A stretch of 64,000 bases of DNA, taken from assembly GCA_024138025.1 (NCBI GenBank), contig JAMXBD010000576.1:186001-250000 (forward strand), read 5' to 3'. The position numbers and the translations under genes were made by a program. Origin of the DNA: Combretum micranthum (Eukaryota; Streptophyta; Magnoliopsida; Myrtales; Combretaceae). Under the pieces are notes generated by a model. That model saw nothing but the letters and a program-made list of their open reading frames with translations. It had not been told where the DNA came from and did no database searches. Position 1 is the stretch's first letter, and each line of letters begins with the position of its first letter. Positions 1-12,692 of the stretch are shown piece by piece.

Positions 1-242
1 TCTTGTATTTCAATTATTTTCTTGTTTAAAGTTGATATGTTTTGTAGATCTAAATTTTTGTAGTTTTGATTTTTGTCTATGCCATGGATCTTGTTATTTA
101 AGTTGTTATCTTTATTATTTCTTATGATTTATGTATAGATCTATCATCCACATGTCTATCTTAGTGATTCATACATTTAAAACTAGTTTAGAAGACTAGA
201 TCTAGTGTTTTGAGTTCATAAATGCATTAGATCTTTGTTTAT
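1..242 (+). mobile_element. Family B long LTR, + copy, first segment
   Basis: This segment matches, in the same orientation, part of the better preserved B copy around 36.6-36.87 kb. The window edge cuts its 5' side. It continues at 2349 after the solo LTR inserted at 243. There is no coding potential. Family B shares overall layout with the Tekay-type family A LTRs: a conserved block near its centre and a 'gga-ggg-cgtaaatcc' stretch toward the 3' end. I therefore infer that it is a chromovirus LTR. Confidence 0.75.
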
Positions 243-1897
243 TGTAACGCCCTAAACTAAGGCATTACAACCCGTCACGTGTCCTCTCTTGATTAGGACA
301 CGCTAAGGTTCTAATATCCACAAACTATATGAATATCACCTGTATAATTCAAAAGGTATAAAAGAATTCATATGGTCCTCATAAATAAACATTCTGATAA
401 ATATAAAATCTCTATAATCAGAAAACTAGACATTGTTGACATAACTGCAGGTCAACAAGTCAAACCATACCCTAAAACTGTCACCACACAAAATCTCCAA
501 ATACAATATAAAATTTCAATAAACAAAATATAAATTAATCATTAAAGTCTTCTCTGATTCATCCTATATCATCTATGACTAGACAACTAGTTATCAGCAG
601 GGTAGTCAGGACCACTAACGCCATCCCCATCCTCATAGATGATATCAAAACCCGAAAGATCGTAAATCACATTATCATCACCTGTACCTGAAATGTAATA
701 GAATGAGCGGCGAAGCTCATACGATAATATCCAATCTAGTTCAAGCAAGATTATGCACAAAACAACATGTATAAATAAATGTAACTAAACTAAATGCAAA
801 GAACAGTTTATTATCTATTTTAGTTCAGCAAAACAACACAGTTCAGAATCTAGTATACATAAATCCTGAACCCAGAGTAACTTAGACTCTGCTATAAAAA
901 CATCCAACTGATTTGAAAATAAATAATCATACATACATATATGGATGAGTGGGTACTCCCCAAACATCCCAATTCCTGAACACCTAAATTCTATCGGAAT
1001 CATTTCTTAGCACGAGTCCACTTGGGACAACCTCACACTAAGATCATCAGGGTGCCTCACCAGTATCACTGTCTACCAGGTCTCTACTGGTCAAAGCAAC
1101 CACAACCAGACAGACAATTATTAAGCGAATATTTGTTAAGTTTATTATGCAATTCTGTTCTTACATCCATTCACAAAAAAATTCTAATTACAAGCACATA
1201 CAACAAACAATGGATTGGTCGTACCTTTCTAAATTTCAGGATCCGAATCAAATCCTCAGAATTTGATATCAACAACACAAAGTCAACCCAACTCCAGAAA
1301 TTCCTATATCCAAATCAACCACAGTTTCACAATTCCAATGTCCTGTTACAATATATATATATATATATATATCAATAGACATGATCGCAATATCTTAACA
1401 TAAAACAACCTATCTAAATAATCTGATACAGAACTTCCCAAACTCAAATTATACTGATTAATAACCCCAAACACCTCCAATATTATCAAAGAACGGGTAT
1501 TTCAAATTCTTAAATCAGAATTTCCACCAAAACCCTATAAAACTCTTCATATGATCAATATTGAAATATCAAAACTATCTAATTCGTATAAAGAGGATTC
1601 AAAGCTCATACTTACTGATATGGAACGTATAATACTTGTTTCTTCTCTTCCTATTCTGATCAAAACACAAGCTAGGGTTTATTCTTCAAATTCTTTCATG
1701 AAACATTCATCCAAACCCTAAGATACTTATACAAATTTGTATATAATCCAAACGAAATGGTTAAGATCACTTACTTTTAATCAGTAATACCCTCCGAATG
1801 ATTCTCCAGGCCTTAGATCTCCAAAAACGCTCCAGAACTCTCTTTACGAAGGGGAAATAATAAAGAAAAAATCTGTCGAAATGATTTTTTGCGTCTC

Positions 1898-1906
1898 GTA
1901 TTTATA
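1898..1906 (-). promoter_or_regulatory. TATA box of family L LTR
   Basis: TATAAATAC on the minus strand, a close match to the plant TATA consensus. It lies immediately 3' (in LTR orientation) of the CGCCGGC cluster, as expected for the end of the U3 region. Confidence 0.65.
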
Positions 1907-1924
1907 GAAATTTGGTCATACGTT

Positions 1925-2180
1925 GGCCCTACGCCGGCGGCGTACCCTGCCGGCTTACACCATAAGCTGCCAGATCTACACAAAGCCGGCAGCGTTCATC
2001 GGGCCTTGATCCCCAGAATTCAAACCGTCCCTTCATACGCCGGCAAATCTTGGACCTACGCCGGTGTAGAAAAGAAACCCTATGTACGCCAGCGGCGTAT
2101 ATTCTCCAGGAGGCGGCGTACAATGTACTACAGAGTACGCTGGCAAAATTTAAATCTAGGCCGGCGGCGTTCTCCATCAG
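1925..2180 (-). promoter_or_regulatory. CGCCGGCG / GCC-box-like motif cluster in U3
   Basis: About 256 bp hold roughly ten variants of TACGCCGGCGGCGTA, CGCCGGCA or GCCGGCAGCG in otherwise AT-rich DNA. In LTR orientation they end about 20 bp before the TATA box. The GCCGCC core resembles the GCC-box bound by AP2/ERF factors; that link is inference. The same motif recurs in Athila LTRs, in the right-edge LTR and, once per copy, in family A LTRs. Confidence 0.6.
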
Positions 2181-2348
2181 AGATGCCAGCCTTAATTACA
2201 GGAATTAAGAAAATTAATCCAATTGTTATCAATCTTATTCTAACACGAAATTGATCAAACTTAACCTATTTTTATCATCAACATATAGGCATATTAGAAT
2301 CTAGTAGCTTGTGAACATTTACCACTTAAAATAATTTAGTATATTACA

Positions 2349-4423
2349 TTTATGTTCATGAACAACTTGCTATGGCATGATGATGGTAGGAAAATTGTAG
2401 GAAACTCAAGACTATTTTATTTTCAACAAAAACAACTTTTGAAAATTCGGATGAAAATGGAACCATATTTAGAAAAGTGGTTTTTCAACTCAAAATGTGT
2501 ATTTTTCATTTAAAATGAAGGGATTAGGGTATAGATACCATAAATGAAAGATTTTGATAAGTAAAGTTTAGATCCATGATGTTTATAGCTTATTATCATG
2601 CCCTTGTTTTATGTCTTGTTCATATTAAGTATATATCTTAGTTATAAACTCAAACAAAATTGTGAAATTCGTATTTTGGCAAGATCCCCATTTAAAAACC
2701 ACTTTCCAAGTATCAAAATGTAATTTTTACTTAAGAAATGAAGGCTTAAAATATGTATATCATCAAGACTTCTTTTTACAAGAATCTAATGTGATTTTCA
2801 AAATAAAAATGTCATTTTCGGATTTTGGCCAAGGCCTATTTTAAAAACATGTTTACCAACTCAAAAATGAAGCTTTTATTTAAGAAATGAAAGGCTCTTT
2901 GGATAGGATATGTAAGGAATGGATTTTCATGAGCTTAGATAGATTTTATCAAAAGATATAACCAAAAATGAATTTTGTAAATTCGGATCCCAACCAAGAC
3001 CAATTTTTAGAACCCATGTATCAAATCCAAAACTCATGTTTTATGTGAAAAATGAAGTATATAGGTAATAGATATCATTAAGCAATGATTTTTACAAGTT
3101 AAAATGAGTTTAGGCATGAGTAATGTGTAAAACATGTAATGGAATTAAAATGAAAAATTTTGAGTTAGTGATCAATTGTCAAATTCGTAATTTGAGATGA
3201 TGCATAAGTAATCACTTAGTATTTGAGCTCAAATTGCAAGTTTTATGTGTTAAATGAAGTTCTTAGTGGTTATGTATGATTGAGCCCTAAATTTTCTAAG
3301 TATCAAATGCTTTTTATTAAAGGAATCACTCAAAAACTAATTTTTTGTAAAATTCGGATTTTGGAATCAACCCACTTGAAAACATGTTTACAAAATGTAA
3401 AATTGAAATTTTTATGTAGAAATGAAGGTCATAAGTAATATATATAATGAAGACTCAATTTTGACAAGAATAATTTTATTTTCTTAAGAAACAAATCCAA
3501 AACAAATGGAAATGATCAAAGTTAGAAAACTAGATTTTTCATAAGTAAGTTGTTATTATGGTCTTGCAAAATGAAAAGTTACAAAATTTCCTTTTAGCAA
3601 AATCATCAAGATCATGCTTACATTAAGCTCATCCCATGTCATTCATGTTAGGAAATCATTTATATTGCATATATAGCTAATTTGTATGGAAGGAACATTA
3701 CAAATATTTACAAAACTATTCTTCGGAATTAAATTTTGTTACTGCCCTAATCTGATCCGGCCTTTCGAAGCTTCAAAGTTTTCAAAACTTGAAAATAATA
3801 TTAGAAATAGATAGATCTTTCGAAGTAGATAGAAATCGATATATAATTTGCGAGATTCCGAGTTAAAATGACCAAGTTATGGCCGTTTTAAGTTGGAATT
3901 TCCGCTTAGGACGAGAATTACGAATTTGATAGTTGTATAAAATCGTTTGGATTAGTTTGAGTTGAAATACTTATTAGAGTGTTTCTTCCTTGTTAGGTGA
4001 TCTCAAATTCGACGATTCCTTACCACCGGATTACTATTACTAGAAGAACGGTGATCCAATGGCCGAGTGAGTTTTCTTCTTGTTTTGTTACCTTGATTGT
4101 GATTGTAGTTAGTTGCATTAGAATTATAGGAACAAGATAAAAATCGATATGGATGGGGATGGATATATGATGAGACTGTGATGAATGTATGCCAAAGAAT
4201 ACTAAAGCATATCGAAACCACAATTTGATTGGTAACTGCACCGTTCATATTATTTCTGTTATATGTGTGATATTGGTTGGTCACTCTAAAGAATGTACAA
4301 ATATTTTTGTCCTAAGCTAAAAATTAGATTGGTCATGCATCACATCAGACATATTGCATTTGGTAGCATGCTACTCCTACGCAGGTCGATCGGTATGGTT
4401 CGTTGTTGCCTCGTTTGGATAAC
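2349..4423 (+). mobile_element. Family B LTR, + copy, second segment with degenerate tandem repeats
   Basis: This is colinear with 36.87-39.11 kb in the other B copy. From about 2440 to 3480 it is made of some six diverged units of 150-215 bp, each opening with AAATTCGGAT or AAATTCGTAT and followed by a stretch like 'aaaatgaagttttta'. The conserved chromovirus LTR block is at about 3804-3898. The copy stops at about 4423, after 'ggataacgag', where it abuts an inverted B copy. There are no genes. Confidence 0.75.
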
Positions 4424-6358
4424 GAGCCTTGGAAAGTGGTTTTTTAAATATGGGTCTTGCCTAGATACAAATTTCACCATTTTTATTTGAGGTCAAAACC
4501 AAGATCTACATCTACTATGAACATAAATATAAAAGAAATCCATGGTAGTAAACTATAAACTCATAAATCTAAACATAAACATAATCAAAATTACATAAAA
4601 GCTAGATCTACAAAATTAACTACTTCTAGCAAGAAAATAATAATATCACAAGAGAATAATCATGGATAAGAGGAGTGTTTCATTTTGGCATCATCATCCT
4701 TAGCTTTTAAGCTTATGGAAGGTCATTTGATGCATGAACTCTCACTATACTTTACCTATACCAACTATAGAAGCTTTGGACAAGAGTTTTATCAGAGGAT
4801 CTTGAAGAAATATGTGTGGGAGCTCATTTATTGAATAGGGATAGCAAGTATTCTTGTAAGAACAAGATCAAATGAAGAGAGAAAAAGAGAAAAAATAGAG
4901 AGGAAAAGTTGCAAGAATGATAAAAGGTTAATGTGTGAATGAGAGAGAAAGATAGAAAGAGTTTTAAGACACTTAAATGAGATAAAAAAAAATAAATGGG
5001 TAGCAATTAATCCCCTGTAGCTGGAGTGAATTTGAAGAGGAGAGAGAGAGAGAGGAATTTAGTTGGTTTTAAACTTGAAATTGTAATGTATAATTAATGG
5101 TATGTGTAGCTTCTTGAAGAAGGATTGAAAGAGGGTTATTTTAATTAATTTTGGAGGGTTTCAAAGGACAAAGGCAGCCAAGAGGTCAAAAAAATCTACC
5201 ATAAAGTGATATATGAAGTGTAGAAAGATTGAAGTAAAAAAGAAGTAATGTGTGAAAGGTATACTTAAAGGTATGAGTTGTAAAAGTACTTTCTTAATAA
5301 ATAAAATAAAAATAAGAAAAAAAAATAGAAAATTATTCCAAATTTTTGTATCATATTTTTCATAATTAAAATAAGATAAATAATTAATTTATTTTAGCGA
5401 ATTATCAAATAAGTTACTAGTATGATCAAAATACGCGAATATGAGCTATAAATGATATTTTTATAACTCGAAAAATTCTAAAAAATTATTTTATGAAAAT
5501 AAAATATTTTTAAAATATATTTCAATTATTAAATTAATTATTTTATTTTTAGTATCGAGTTTTAAACAGAAATTGATCCGTAAAAACCCGAAACGAACTA
5601 AATTTTTGAAAAACAAAATTTTCTATGATATATAAAATATTTATCTAAAAATATAAGGGTTTATGAGAATAATAAAATTGTGCAATGAATAGTAGTGAAT
5701 AGTGCAAAATACTAGTTAATTACCATAGTAAAGAAATACAAATATAATCGCAACATGATATATTTCTAGTTATCGAAATATTATAAAACTAATATTTTTG
5801 AAATCCTTATGAAAATATGAGTCTAACGGTATTAATGATATTTTTACTTAAACTATATCTCGGCCTCTAGAACTAAGAATGCGAGATTGCCAGACTAAAA
5901 CTACTATATTCTACTTAGGGTTCCCAGGTGATTTTTCTGTTTAGATCTTTACCAATTTGGAAACTAAGGGTTTATGTTTATATAACATATTTAGTTTGAG
6001 AAATTTTATTTTTGTAAGTATTTAATATCTCTTAACTTTTTTGAAATTATTGAATTAGGTTTTATTTCCGAAGGTTAATCGTTATTTACCTTTTTAATAA
6101 TTTTTTTTGGGTTCTATATTACCGATTTTATAAGTCAGAGTTACGTATAGAATTTGTCATACGTAGTGGTTTTGGATTTGAAGATCGTTGATTTCTTATT
6201 TTATATTTAAGAATTCTCATTTTCTCAAGATTAAGAAATTTCTAGATTCGTTCGTGATTTAAGGTTAGTTGAAGTTCGGTTTTAATTTGGAGTCATTTTT
6301 AGAGTTTATTTCCGATGTTTATTTCAGAATTATTTACTGAAATTTTCCGGGGCTTACA
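4424..6358 (-). mobile_element. Family B LTR, inverted truncated copy
   Basis: This is the reverse complement of roughly the first 2.4 kb of LTR B (compare 34816-37225). It ends at 6358 with GGGGCTTACA, the reverse of the B start TGTAAGCTCC. Its other end is truncated and fused tail-first to the + copy at about 4424. The intact end directly abuts Tekay pol sequence, so this LTR probably inserted into that pol gene. A TSD cannot be tested because the partner end is missing. There are no genes. Confidence 0.7.
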
Positions 6359-8035
6359 ATATGCGGCAACGGAGATGATTGGAACTATCAAAGATTCTGA
6401 TCTTGGAATAAACTATTGCTCAGGAAGAGTAAATACTATCGCGGATGCCTTAAGTAGGAAAAATCACGGAGAAGTAGCTATCTTGCTTACTGATAAGGAG
6501 GAGCTAGTAAGAGAATTCGAAAAAATGAATATCAAATTCATAGCGCAAAATGTGGAAGTAGAGATCGCCAGCCTAGTCATGGAACCAACCTTAATAGAAA
6601 GGATTAAGGAAGCCGAATGGTATGATGAGTGATTTAAAAGATTAAAGGAGAGGTACAAGAAGGAAAATACATGAATTTCACAATAGATGAAGGTGAGATT
6701 GTGAGAATGAAAGGGAGATTATGTGCTCCAGGTGATGATGAAATGAGGAAAGAAATCATGAGTGAAGCACATCATTCGGGATATACAATGCACCTAGGAG
6801 GAACTAAGATGTATCAGGATCTGAAATGCCACTATTGGTGGAACGTTATGAGAAGGGACATAGCCAATTTCGTGATGAAATGTCCGATATGCCAACAAGT
6901 AAAAGTGGAACACCAAAGACCAGGAGGACTCTTGAAACCTCTGCTGATACCCAAATGGAAATGGGATCAAATTACGATGGATTTTGTGTATAGACTACCA
7001 AGAACATCTGCAGGATATGATGCCATTTGGGTTGTAGTTGACCGATTGAAAGACAACTCATTTCCTTCCAATCAACATGACATATTCCATGGATAAGTTG
7101 GCCAAAATATACATGAGAGAGATAACATGCTTGCATGGAGTGCTTGTAGGAATAGTTTCCGATCGAAACTAAAGGTTCGTGTCTAAATTTTGGACAAGTT
7201 TACAAAGATGTTTAGGAACAAAGCTAAATTTTAGCACTGCCTATAACCAACAAACAGATGGTCAATCTGAAAGAACAATACAAACTCTGGAGGATATGTT
7301 ACGTGCTTGTGTAATAGAGTTCAAGGGAAGTTGGGACGCACACCTACCATTAGTAGAATTTGCCTACAACAACAGCTACCACTTTACAATTAAAATGCCA
7401 CCTTACGAAGCATTGTATGGAAGGCGATGTAGGTCGCCCTTGTTATAGGACGATGCAGAGAAGTGAGCATTGGACCTGACTTGGTACAAGACATGGCTGA
7501 CAAGGTACAAATCATTTAATAAAAGATGAAGGAAGTACAAGATTGATAGAAAATTTGGGCGAATATGAAATGGCGTATTCTCGAGTTTGAGGTTGGTGAC
7601 CATGTATATCTAAAAGTAAACCCTATCAAGAGTATTCATAGAGTCCGGGCACAAGGAGAGTTGAGCCCACAATATATTGAACCTTTTGAGGTGCTTGAAA
7701 GAGTAGGAAATCTTGCTTATCGTCTGGCCTTACCTCCTAACTTGTCTGGAATCCATAATGTATTTCATGTTTAGGTTTTACGGAAGCACGTGCTAGATCC
7801 TAACAGAATCACAGAGTTAAAACCAGTGCGGTTAAAAGAAAACCTCACCTACGAAGAGCACCCGATTCAAATCCTAGACTGTAAGGTGCAAAAGCTTCGA
7901 AACAAGGAAATTACGTATGTGAAAGTTCTGTGGAGAAATCACTCATATGAAGAGGCAACCCAGGAAGCCGAAAGCAATATACGCCAAAAGTATCCAAGTT
8001 TGTTTGAAGAGTCAGGTATGAACTTCAAGTTTTGA
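6359..8035 (+). pseudogene. Tekay/Del-type chromovirus pol remnant (RNase H end, integrase, chromodomain)
   Basis: This is the 3' part of a Ty3/gypsy polyprotein, whose integrase would insert the cDNA in the nucleus. It begins inside RNase H; the family signature ADALSRK is at about 6441-6461. Integrase follows: an HHCC zinc domain ending in CPICQQ (about 6770-6900), the first catalytic Asp in TMDF (about 6980), a second Asp in SDR (about 7161) and the Glu in QSER (7268-7270). A GPF-like C-terminal region and a chromodomain (about 7848-8010, with the VKVLWRNHS motif) close it. Stops and frameshifts at about 6630, 6670, 7096, 7175, 7448 and 7774 kill it. The chromodomain and motif wording match the Tekay lineage. 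RT, protease and gag are absent, lost at the B LTR junction. Confidence 0.9.
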
Positions 8036-8050
8036 GGAAAAAACTTTCTT

Positions 8051-8063
8051 TAAGGGAGGTAGG
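8051..8063 (+). other. Polypurine tract of the Tekay element
   Basis: TAAGGGAGGTAGG lies 15 bp after the pol stop and directly before the LTR start TGTAAAACCCC. This is the expected plus-strand primer site. It fixes the orientation of family A LTRs: they start TGTAAAACCCC and end GGGCGTGACA. Confidence 0.8.
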
Positions 8064-8064
8064 T

Positions 8065-9157
8065 TGTAAAACCCCCAAAGTTTTGTGATCGATTATACTT
8101 AAACCTTAATTAGAAGGTAAACTAGAAATCTAAAAGTCAATAGAACCCTAGTCAGACACAACCGTTTAAGTTCAGCAATCCCGTGTTCGTAACCCTAAGT
8201 AAGTGAGAGATTAGTATGAAGAATAGTTCGTAATAACTTAAGAAAGCTTAAAAATATAAGATTAGTTAAACCGCGATTCATTTTGATCCCGATTGGATAT
8301 AGTTTTCAAAAAGCATGTCCAAGGGATCGGATTAGTAAAAATATTCTGGATATACCGTTAGACTTGTAAAGATATAAGGTTTTGAAAAATATCAGTTTTA
8401 TAATTTTTTAGTAACTAAAAATATAAGATATTGTAATTATATGGGTATTTCTTACTACTGGTACTTTATTGGTCATGTCTACTTTACACTACACTATTCA
8501 ATACTATTTTACACTATTTGTCTATCTCTACTTTTTCTTACAACCTACTCTTACAACCATACACCTGTTTTCTTACAATTTTCATTTCCAATACAACTTC
8601 ACATCTCTCATATCTTACTTTTTATTAACAAAAATACAAAAAAATAAATTTCTCTCTCTCTCCCACTCACAATTTGCATCAGCCATCCCCCATTCACTCT
8701 CTATTTGTTTTATTTTTCATTTATTTAATTAACATAAATTACCCTCCACTTTTTCCTATAAATACCCCTTCTTCCTTCTATTTCCTTCACACCTTTCATA
8801 CATTACAAATACTCCCTCAAAACCTCTCCAAAAGCTCTCTCAAATTTTCTCTGGATTCTCCTTCCTTCATAAGTAATAGTCTAAGCTTTCTATGTGTTCA
8901 TTTGCTTAGTATGAACATGGTGTGTGTTTTCTAAACCCATGGAGGTTAGGAAAGCAACAATATGTTCATACTTTGTTTTTGTTCATGAATCCATTCCTCC
9001 TTTATGTTGTTATTATGTTTATCTAACTAAATATATAATATATATATATATATAATTATATATATCTTTTAGAGCATATAAGCTCATTTGTTATTGCAAT
9101 TTATTTATTTTTCTTGCAATTTATTTATTTTCAAGTTGTTTTAAGACTAGTCTTTCT
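8065..9157 (+). mobile_element. Tekay 3' LTR (family A), first segment
   Basis: It starts TGTAAAACCCC right after the polypurine tract. It contains the usual family A promoter region, with short TACTTTACACTAC-like words and a TATAAATAC box at 8757-8765. Downstream are 'agagcatataagctc' and repeated 'gcaatttattta'. It breaks off at 9157, where a second family A LTR has inserted, and resumes at 12693. Low-complexity ORFs in this stretch (8441-8934) are C/T-rich leader sequence, not genes. Confidence 0.88.
8757..8765 (+). promoter_or_regulatory. TATA box of Tekay 3' LTR
   Basis: TATAAATAC followed by a C-rich start region. The same box recurs in the other family A LTRs at 9865, 16711, 34508 and 40505 (+), and at 26622-26630 and 59602-59610 (-). 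Confidence 0.7.
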
Positions 9158-12100
9158 TATAAACCCCTAAATTTTTGCAATCGGTTTAGCATAAAACCCT
9201 AAACAGGAAGTCAAACGGAACCCTAGAAGGTCAACAAAACCCTAGTTTACCGTAATCGATTAAATACGACATTGCCGTTTTCTTTGGCCCTGGGAAACGA
9301 AGTTGGGATAATTAGCTAGAGTAGTTCGTAATAATTATAGGTTTTATAAAAATATCAGTTTTGCAAATTTTGGGTGTCCTTTGAAGCCGATCGGACACAG
9401 TTCTCGAAAAACGTGTCCGGGAGCTTGGAATAGTAAAAATATTCCGAATACACCTTAGACTCGTAAAAATATAAGTTTTCCAAAAATATCAGTTTCATAA
9501 TATTTTGGTGGCTAAAAATAACAAATATCGCATTTATCGCGTATTTTCTTACTACCGGTACTTTATTAGTCATATTTATCTTACATTACACTATTCATTA
9601 CTATTCTACACTATTCTTTTATCTCTACTTTTTCTTACACCTATTATTACACACTACATAACCTATAATTCTTATTTTTTACCTTTCTCATAACTTTGTT
9701 TCGCATCTACCTTACATATTATATCTTTTATTTAACAAAAGTCAAAGAAAAATAAATCACTCCCCTTCCCATGGTACATGGCCGGCGCCCCCCTCTCTCC
9801 ATCTCCTCAATTTTGTTTCAATTTTTATTTATTTTAATCACACAAAAATCACTCCACATTTTCCTATAAACACACCCCCCCCCCCCCCCCCCCCCCCACT
9901 TTTCACATATTCACTACCCACAAATTCTTACCAAAACTCTCTCAATTTCTCCTCTCAAAACTCTCTCAAAATACCATCCCAAAACTCTCTCAAAATAATT
10001 CCATACAACTTCCACCTACAACGAAAACCCATAACCACATACTATTACCAAAGTCTTCTTTATGTAACCACTTCATATTATTTTCTTCTTCTTCATGTCA
10101 TGTAACTTTGCATGGCCATAGTGTGAGTTTCCAAAGACTAAAAAGTTATGGAAGCTACATTATGTTCATGTATTGTTCTTATTCATGAAAAATCTATTTA
10201 TGTTCATGTTATTATTTTGTTCATATTATTGCTACTATATCTAAATATTATTATATATATATATATATATACACATATCCTTTAGAGCATATAAGCTCAC
10301 TTGCAATTTATTTACTTTTATGCAATGCAATTTATTTACTTTCCTTTGCAATTTATTTATTAATTCCTTGCAATTTATTTATTTATTCCTTGTTAAATTA
10401 AGACTAGTCTCTAGTCTTAGACTTGTCCTCATCAAGTCAAAACAAGTTTTTCTTTCTTTCTTTCTTTATTTTGGGACTAGTCTACTTCTTAGTCCCGGGA
10501 GCCTTGAAAAAGCTAAGACTCCAATACTTGACTTTATTATTTATGTTTTATGTTATTTTTGTTTACTTTTATTCTCATAAATCATGTTCATTTAAATTGT
10601 TGTCCAAATTTTCAAGTTCTAAAAATAAATTGACAAAAGGAGATTTTAACACATTAAGTTAAGAAGGAAATCTATGGTTTGAAAAATAAAAATAAAGTTA
10701 TCTCTTTTCACGTTACAAAAAGAAACTATTAAGATTTTAGAAACTACTTTACTATAAAAAGTTCTTAAGTCACATATTGTTCCACTTTGTTTTATCAAGA
10801 AAATAAATTTTTATGAATGAATGATTTCTATGAAAAACATAAGGCATGAGAAAAGAATGAGAAATTTTCAAGTAAAGATTTTTGCAAACAAATAGACAAA
10901 GGAATTTGCACAAAAAAATAAATATGAAGAATAGTGTATTTTCTAAAAACTCCAAAATAATATTAGTAAAGAAAGCTTAGGAAATAGAAAATTTAATTTT
11001 ACTTGGGAAAAATAATGAAACCAACATAAAACATTTTTTTAGAAAACAAAGGAAACAAGGTATTTATTTCAAGAATTTTACGAAAACAATTTTTGAAAAC
11101 TATATTTTTCTAAAAACTTCAATCCAACATTATTTTACTCAAGAAAAATAATTGGACAAAAAACACTTGAGCATGCTTAAATATAAGTTATATAGTTATA
11201 AAAAGAGAATTTTTCAACTATATAGGTAACTAAGTATTTATCAAACAAATTTTGATTTCTTGAACCAAAGTTGTTTTGTGTTGGAAAATTCGTGGTGAAT
11301 TTTGTCACCACTGTTTCGGGCCTAAATGGTGTAGTTCGACAAAAATAGTTTTAGAAATGGATAGATCTTTTCGAATAGATAGAAATCGATATATTATATG
11401 CGTGATTCCGAGTTAAAATGACCAAGTTATGGCCATTTTAAGTTGGAACATTCTTTTATACGAACTTTAAAGTTTTTTTATATTGTTTTGTCAAATTTCA
11501 AGAAAATCATCAAGGAATACCCATTGTGGGTATTTTCTTTGGCTAGGTGACCTCAAGGAAGGATTCCTTGACCCCGAGGAATACTACGATTAAGTGGAGT
11601 GTGTGAACGACTCATCCGCCTAGAGGAATAGTCGACATGTCATCGTGAGTTTATTTCCATTAAATGCTATACTTGTTGTGCTTGTAAATTAGTTGCATTA
11701 GAATTAGGAAAAGATAAACCGATGTGTATGTAAAATAATTCTTTGAAAGAATTTTAAGAATATCGAGCCGGAATTGTTTTAAATGTTTGTTTTAGTATAA
11801 CATTTGATTTGTATCAAATTCCTTGATCGCCTTAAATTCAAAAATAATTATGCTATGACTTTATAAATAAACGAGTTCATGCATACCACAAAGTGAGTCA
11901 TATTGCATTTTGGGTTATTATCCTTGGGTGAGAAGGATAGTAAGCTCATGTCGAAAGCAACACTTGGCGGGAGATCCGAAAGCGATTGCTTGGCGGCTTA
12001 AGGGAAATGCTTGGCGGAAGATCCGAAAGCAAGGTCAAATCAAGTAGATTCGGAATGCTTGGCGTTGAGTGCTCGCAAGCTTAAAACTTTTTAATTAAAA

Positions 12101-12692
12101 CTACTTGTTTTGAGGTTAAGTATCACCAAACCCCGAATGGAGGGCGTAAATCCATTCAACATATGGTTCCCGGAAAACTATATGCTTGTTTGCTCACGTG
12201 TATGTTGCATTACATTTGATTGTTTAATCAACTTGTTTGAAATCTTGTTACAAGAAGTTATTTATGGAAATAGTTCTCACTAAGCCTATTAGCTTATACC
12301 CCAATAGATATCTTTTGCAGTTTCCCTACTTATGGTTAAGGCCACGAGGACCCTGCGGGCAGGTAATTTCTTCTAGATAAAAAGAATTCTAAGATGAAGT
12401 TTAGTATTAGAAATATTGTACAAATATCTTGTAATAGAATAGTGATCTTGGAAAATGTCCCTAAGTTTGTAAAACCATTGCTATGAATGAATGTTTATTA
12501 TGAATCCTCTTTCTTAATACGTTTTTATCTCTCCTCAAGCTTCATCATTCCATATATGGTTCTTTAAAAGTTGTGAAAGTACGCCTTACACTTAATATGA
12601 AAGCTTTTGGGATTGGCTAAGGTTGTCATACTTAAGCTTTAATATTGAGTGTAGTGGACTGTCACATTTAGGGTACCCGTTGGGGCGTGACA
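9158..12692 (+). mobile_element. Nested solo LTR, family A, in the Tekay 3' LTR
   Basis: The left end TATAAACCCC is a decayed TGTAAACCCC; the right end is GGGGCGTGACA. The host LTR reads 'gactagtctttct' on the left and 'ttctagtcttag' on the right, so TTCT (4 bp clear, fifth base uncertain) is duplicated. The unit is about 3.5 kb with no coding region. It has a TATAAACAC box (9865-9873), a 23-nt C run (9875-9897), a GGCCGGCGCC word at about 9780, and the conserved LTR block at about 11350-11445. Confidence 0.85.
9875..9897 (+). repeat. C23 homopolymer after the TATA box
   Basis: There are 23 consecutive C directly downstream of TATAAACAC. Sister copies have only CCCC or CCCCC at this place (TATAAATACCCC), so the run looks like slippage expansion at the presumed start-site region. 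A separate C16 run is at 34422-34437. Confidence 0.9.

Larger units (their letters stand above)
243..2348 (-). mobile_element. Solo LTR, family L, inserted in LTR B
   Basis: The termini are TG (243-244) and CA (2347-2348). A perfect 5-bp direct repeat TTTAT lies at 238-242 and 2349-2353, and LTR B sequence resumes directly on both sides. The 2106-bp unit has no gag or pol, so it is a solo LTR left by LTR-LTR recombination. Orientation is read on the minus strand, where a TATAAATAC box (1898-1906) lies just downstream of a GC-rich motif cluster (1925-2180). It is homologous to the LTR at 62635 in start sequence, GC motifs and tail. The lineage is not recognised; gypsy-like is a guess. The small ORFs inside are chance frames. 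Confidence 0.88.

Noticed and set aside
1889..2254. Possible GC-rich coding ORFs on both strands
   Set aside because: Their apparent codon structure comes from the CGCCGGCG motif cluster in the LTR U3; frames on both strands overlap and resemble no family.
4003..4284. Minus-strand ORF with a sister at 38810-39022
   Set aside because: It lies in the conserved part of LTR B; the second copy is broken in frame and there is no protein-like conservation.
8441..8934. Overlapping small ORFs, also at 16428-16939, 36275-36508, 40179-40476 and 59446-59967
   Set aside because: C/T-rich leader and promoter sequence of family A and B LTRs; they recur in all copies without frame conservation.
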